From assembly GCF_014193425.1 (NCBI RefSeq), contig NZ_JACHZG010000001.1:806001-870000 (forward strand): 64,000 bases of DNA. The letters run 5' to 3'. Position numbers and translations under genes: made by a program. Position 1 is the stretch's first letter, and each line of letters opens with the position of its first letter. The DNA comes from Microlunatus antarcticus. GTDB lineage: Bacteria > Actinomycetota > Actinomycetes > Propionibacteriales > Propionibacteriaceae. A model generated the notes under the pieces. That model did not search any database. It saw nothing but the letters and a program-made list of their open reading frames with translations, and had not been told where the DNA came from. Below, piece by piece: positions 63,722 to 64,000 of the stretch.

Positions 63722-64000
63722 GTGAGCCAGCCCGAGACGATGCCCGCAGAGCTGGGGTCGCCGCTGCCGCTGTCGCAGCGCCGGCTGACGATCGGGCTCT
63801 GCACCCTCACCGTGTCCATCGCCTTCGAGGCGATCGCGGTCGCGACGGCCATGCCGGTCGCGGCGCAGGACCTGAACGGGATCCGCTACTACGCCTGGGC
63901 GTTCTCCCTCTTCGTCATCGGCATGCTGCTGTCGACCGTCATCACCGGGCGGATCTGCGACCGGCTCGGGCCGTCCCGCCCGATGCTGGTCGGGCTCGGC
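63722..64000 (+). CDS. MFS transporter, N-terminal part (cut by window end)
   Basis: GTG 63722 starts a frame open to the end of the window (93 residues). It has two membrane helices (LTIGLCTLTVSIAFEAIAVA; YYAWAFSLFVIGMLLSTVIT) and the MFS loop GRICDRLGPSRPMLV, typical of drug/H+ antiporter families. The substrate is unknown because the rest is missing. Confidence 0.85.
   Translation, partial: MSQPETMPAELGSPLPLSQRRLTIGLCTLTVSIAFEAIAVATAMPVAAQDLNGIRYYAWAFSLFVIGMLLSTVITGRICDRLGPSRPMLVGLG

Overview
The window is very GC-rich DNA with dense genes, many GTG starts, ATGA/GTGA stop-start overlaps and strongly G/C-ending codons. Gene content (WhiB2-type regulator, F420 genes, two LCP cell-wall ligases, TIGR03089, DUF3499, DUF3039) marks a chromosomal segment of an actinomycete. 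Missing mycobacterial features and the secreted-protein repertoire suggest Propionibacteriales (Nocardioides/Microlunatus-like), but this is an inference and the genus is not resolved. No rRNA, tRNA, transposase, prophage or CRISPR array was seen.

Layout. 0-8 kb: end of birA, a truncated haemoglobin, PH-domain and GtrA membrane proteins, then purK-purE-EI24-acyl-CoA dehydrogenase. As remembered, this is the order of Mycobacterium tuberculosis Rv3279c-Rv3274c. 8-16 kb: a secreted lysyl-oxidase-like protein, an unrecognised membrane protein, two divergent LCP proteins, a glycosyltransferase and a lipoprotein. 16.2-26 kb: a myo-inositol catabolic operon (iolC, Cgl0159-type aldolase-fold protein, iolB, iolD, iolE, iolG, iolH-like, mmsA/iolA), preceded by a tautomerase. 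Both units carry the same 14-bp palindromic operator. 26-42 kb: return to the mycobacterial-type backbone with TIGR03089, manC, DUF3105, cofE/fbiB and fbiA (coenzyme F420), whiB2, a large membrane glycosyltransferase, DUF5719, a degenerate zincin, DUF3499, phosphomannomutase, Trm112-like and SIS proteins. 42-48 kb: a TetR-controlled two-gene oxidoreductase unit, a cation-diffusion facilitator and ahcY. 47.6-55 kb (minus strand): a cNMP/CBS/DUF294 nucleotidyltransferase-like protein, a secreted PQQ-type sugar dehydrogenase with PKD and LGFP repeats, an orphan glutamate-binding lipoprotein and an amino-acid permease. 55-62 kb: a tight three-gene operon encoding transglutaminase-amidoligase, permuted ATP-grasp-alpha-E and a second transglutaminase. 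62-64 kb: sixA, a gene remnant, a 51-bp tandem array, DUF3039 and the start of an MFS transporter.

How the parts fit. manC, the phosphomannomutase, the SIS protein, glycosyltransferases and LCP ligases point to mannosylated and cell-wall glycopolymer synthesis. The iol genes would take myo-inositol to acetyl-CoA and a C3 product. The 55-62 kb operon is the best candidate for a poorly characterised system: its domain set is predicted to make and process peptide or amide bonds. Three related 75-bp palindromic elements sit at three convergent gene ends and look like a dispersed bidirectional-terminator family. Many genes have a TANNNT box 6-8 nt before the start codon and no Shine-Dalgarno sequence, which suggests widespread leaderless transcription.
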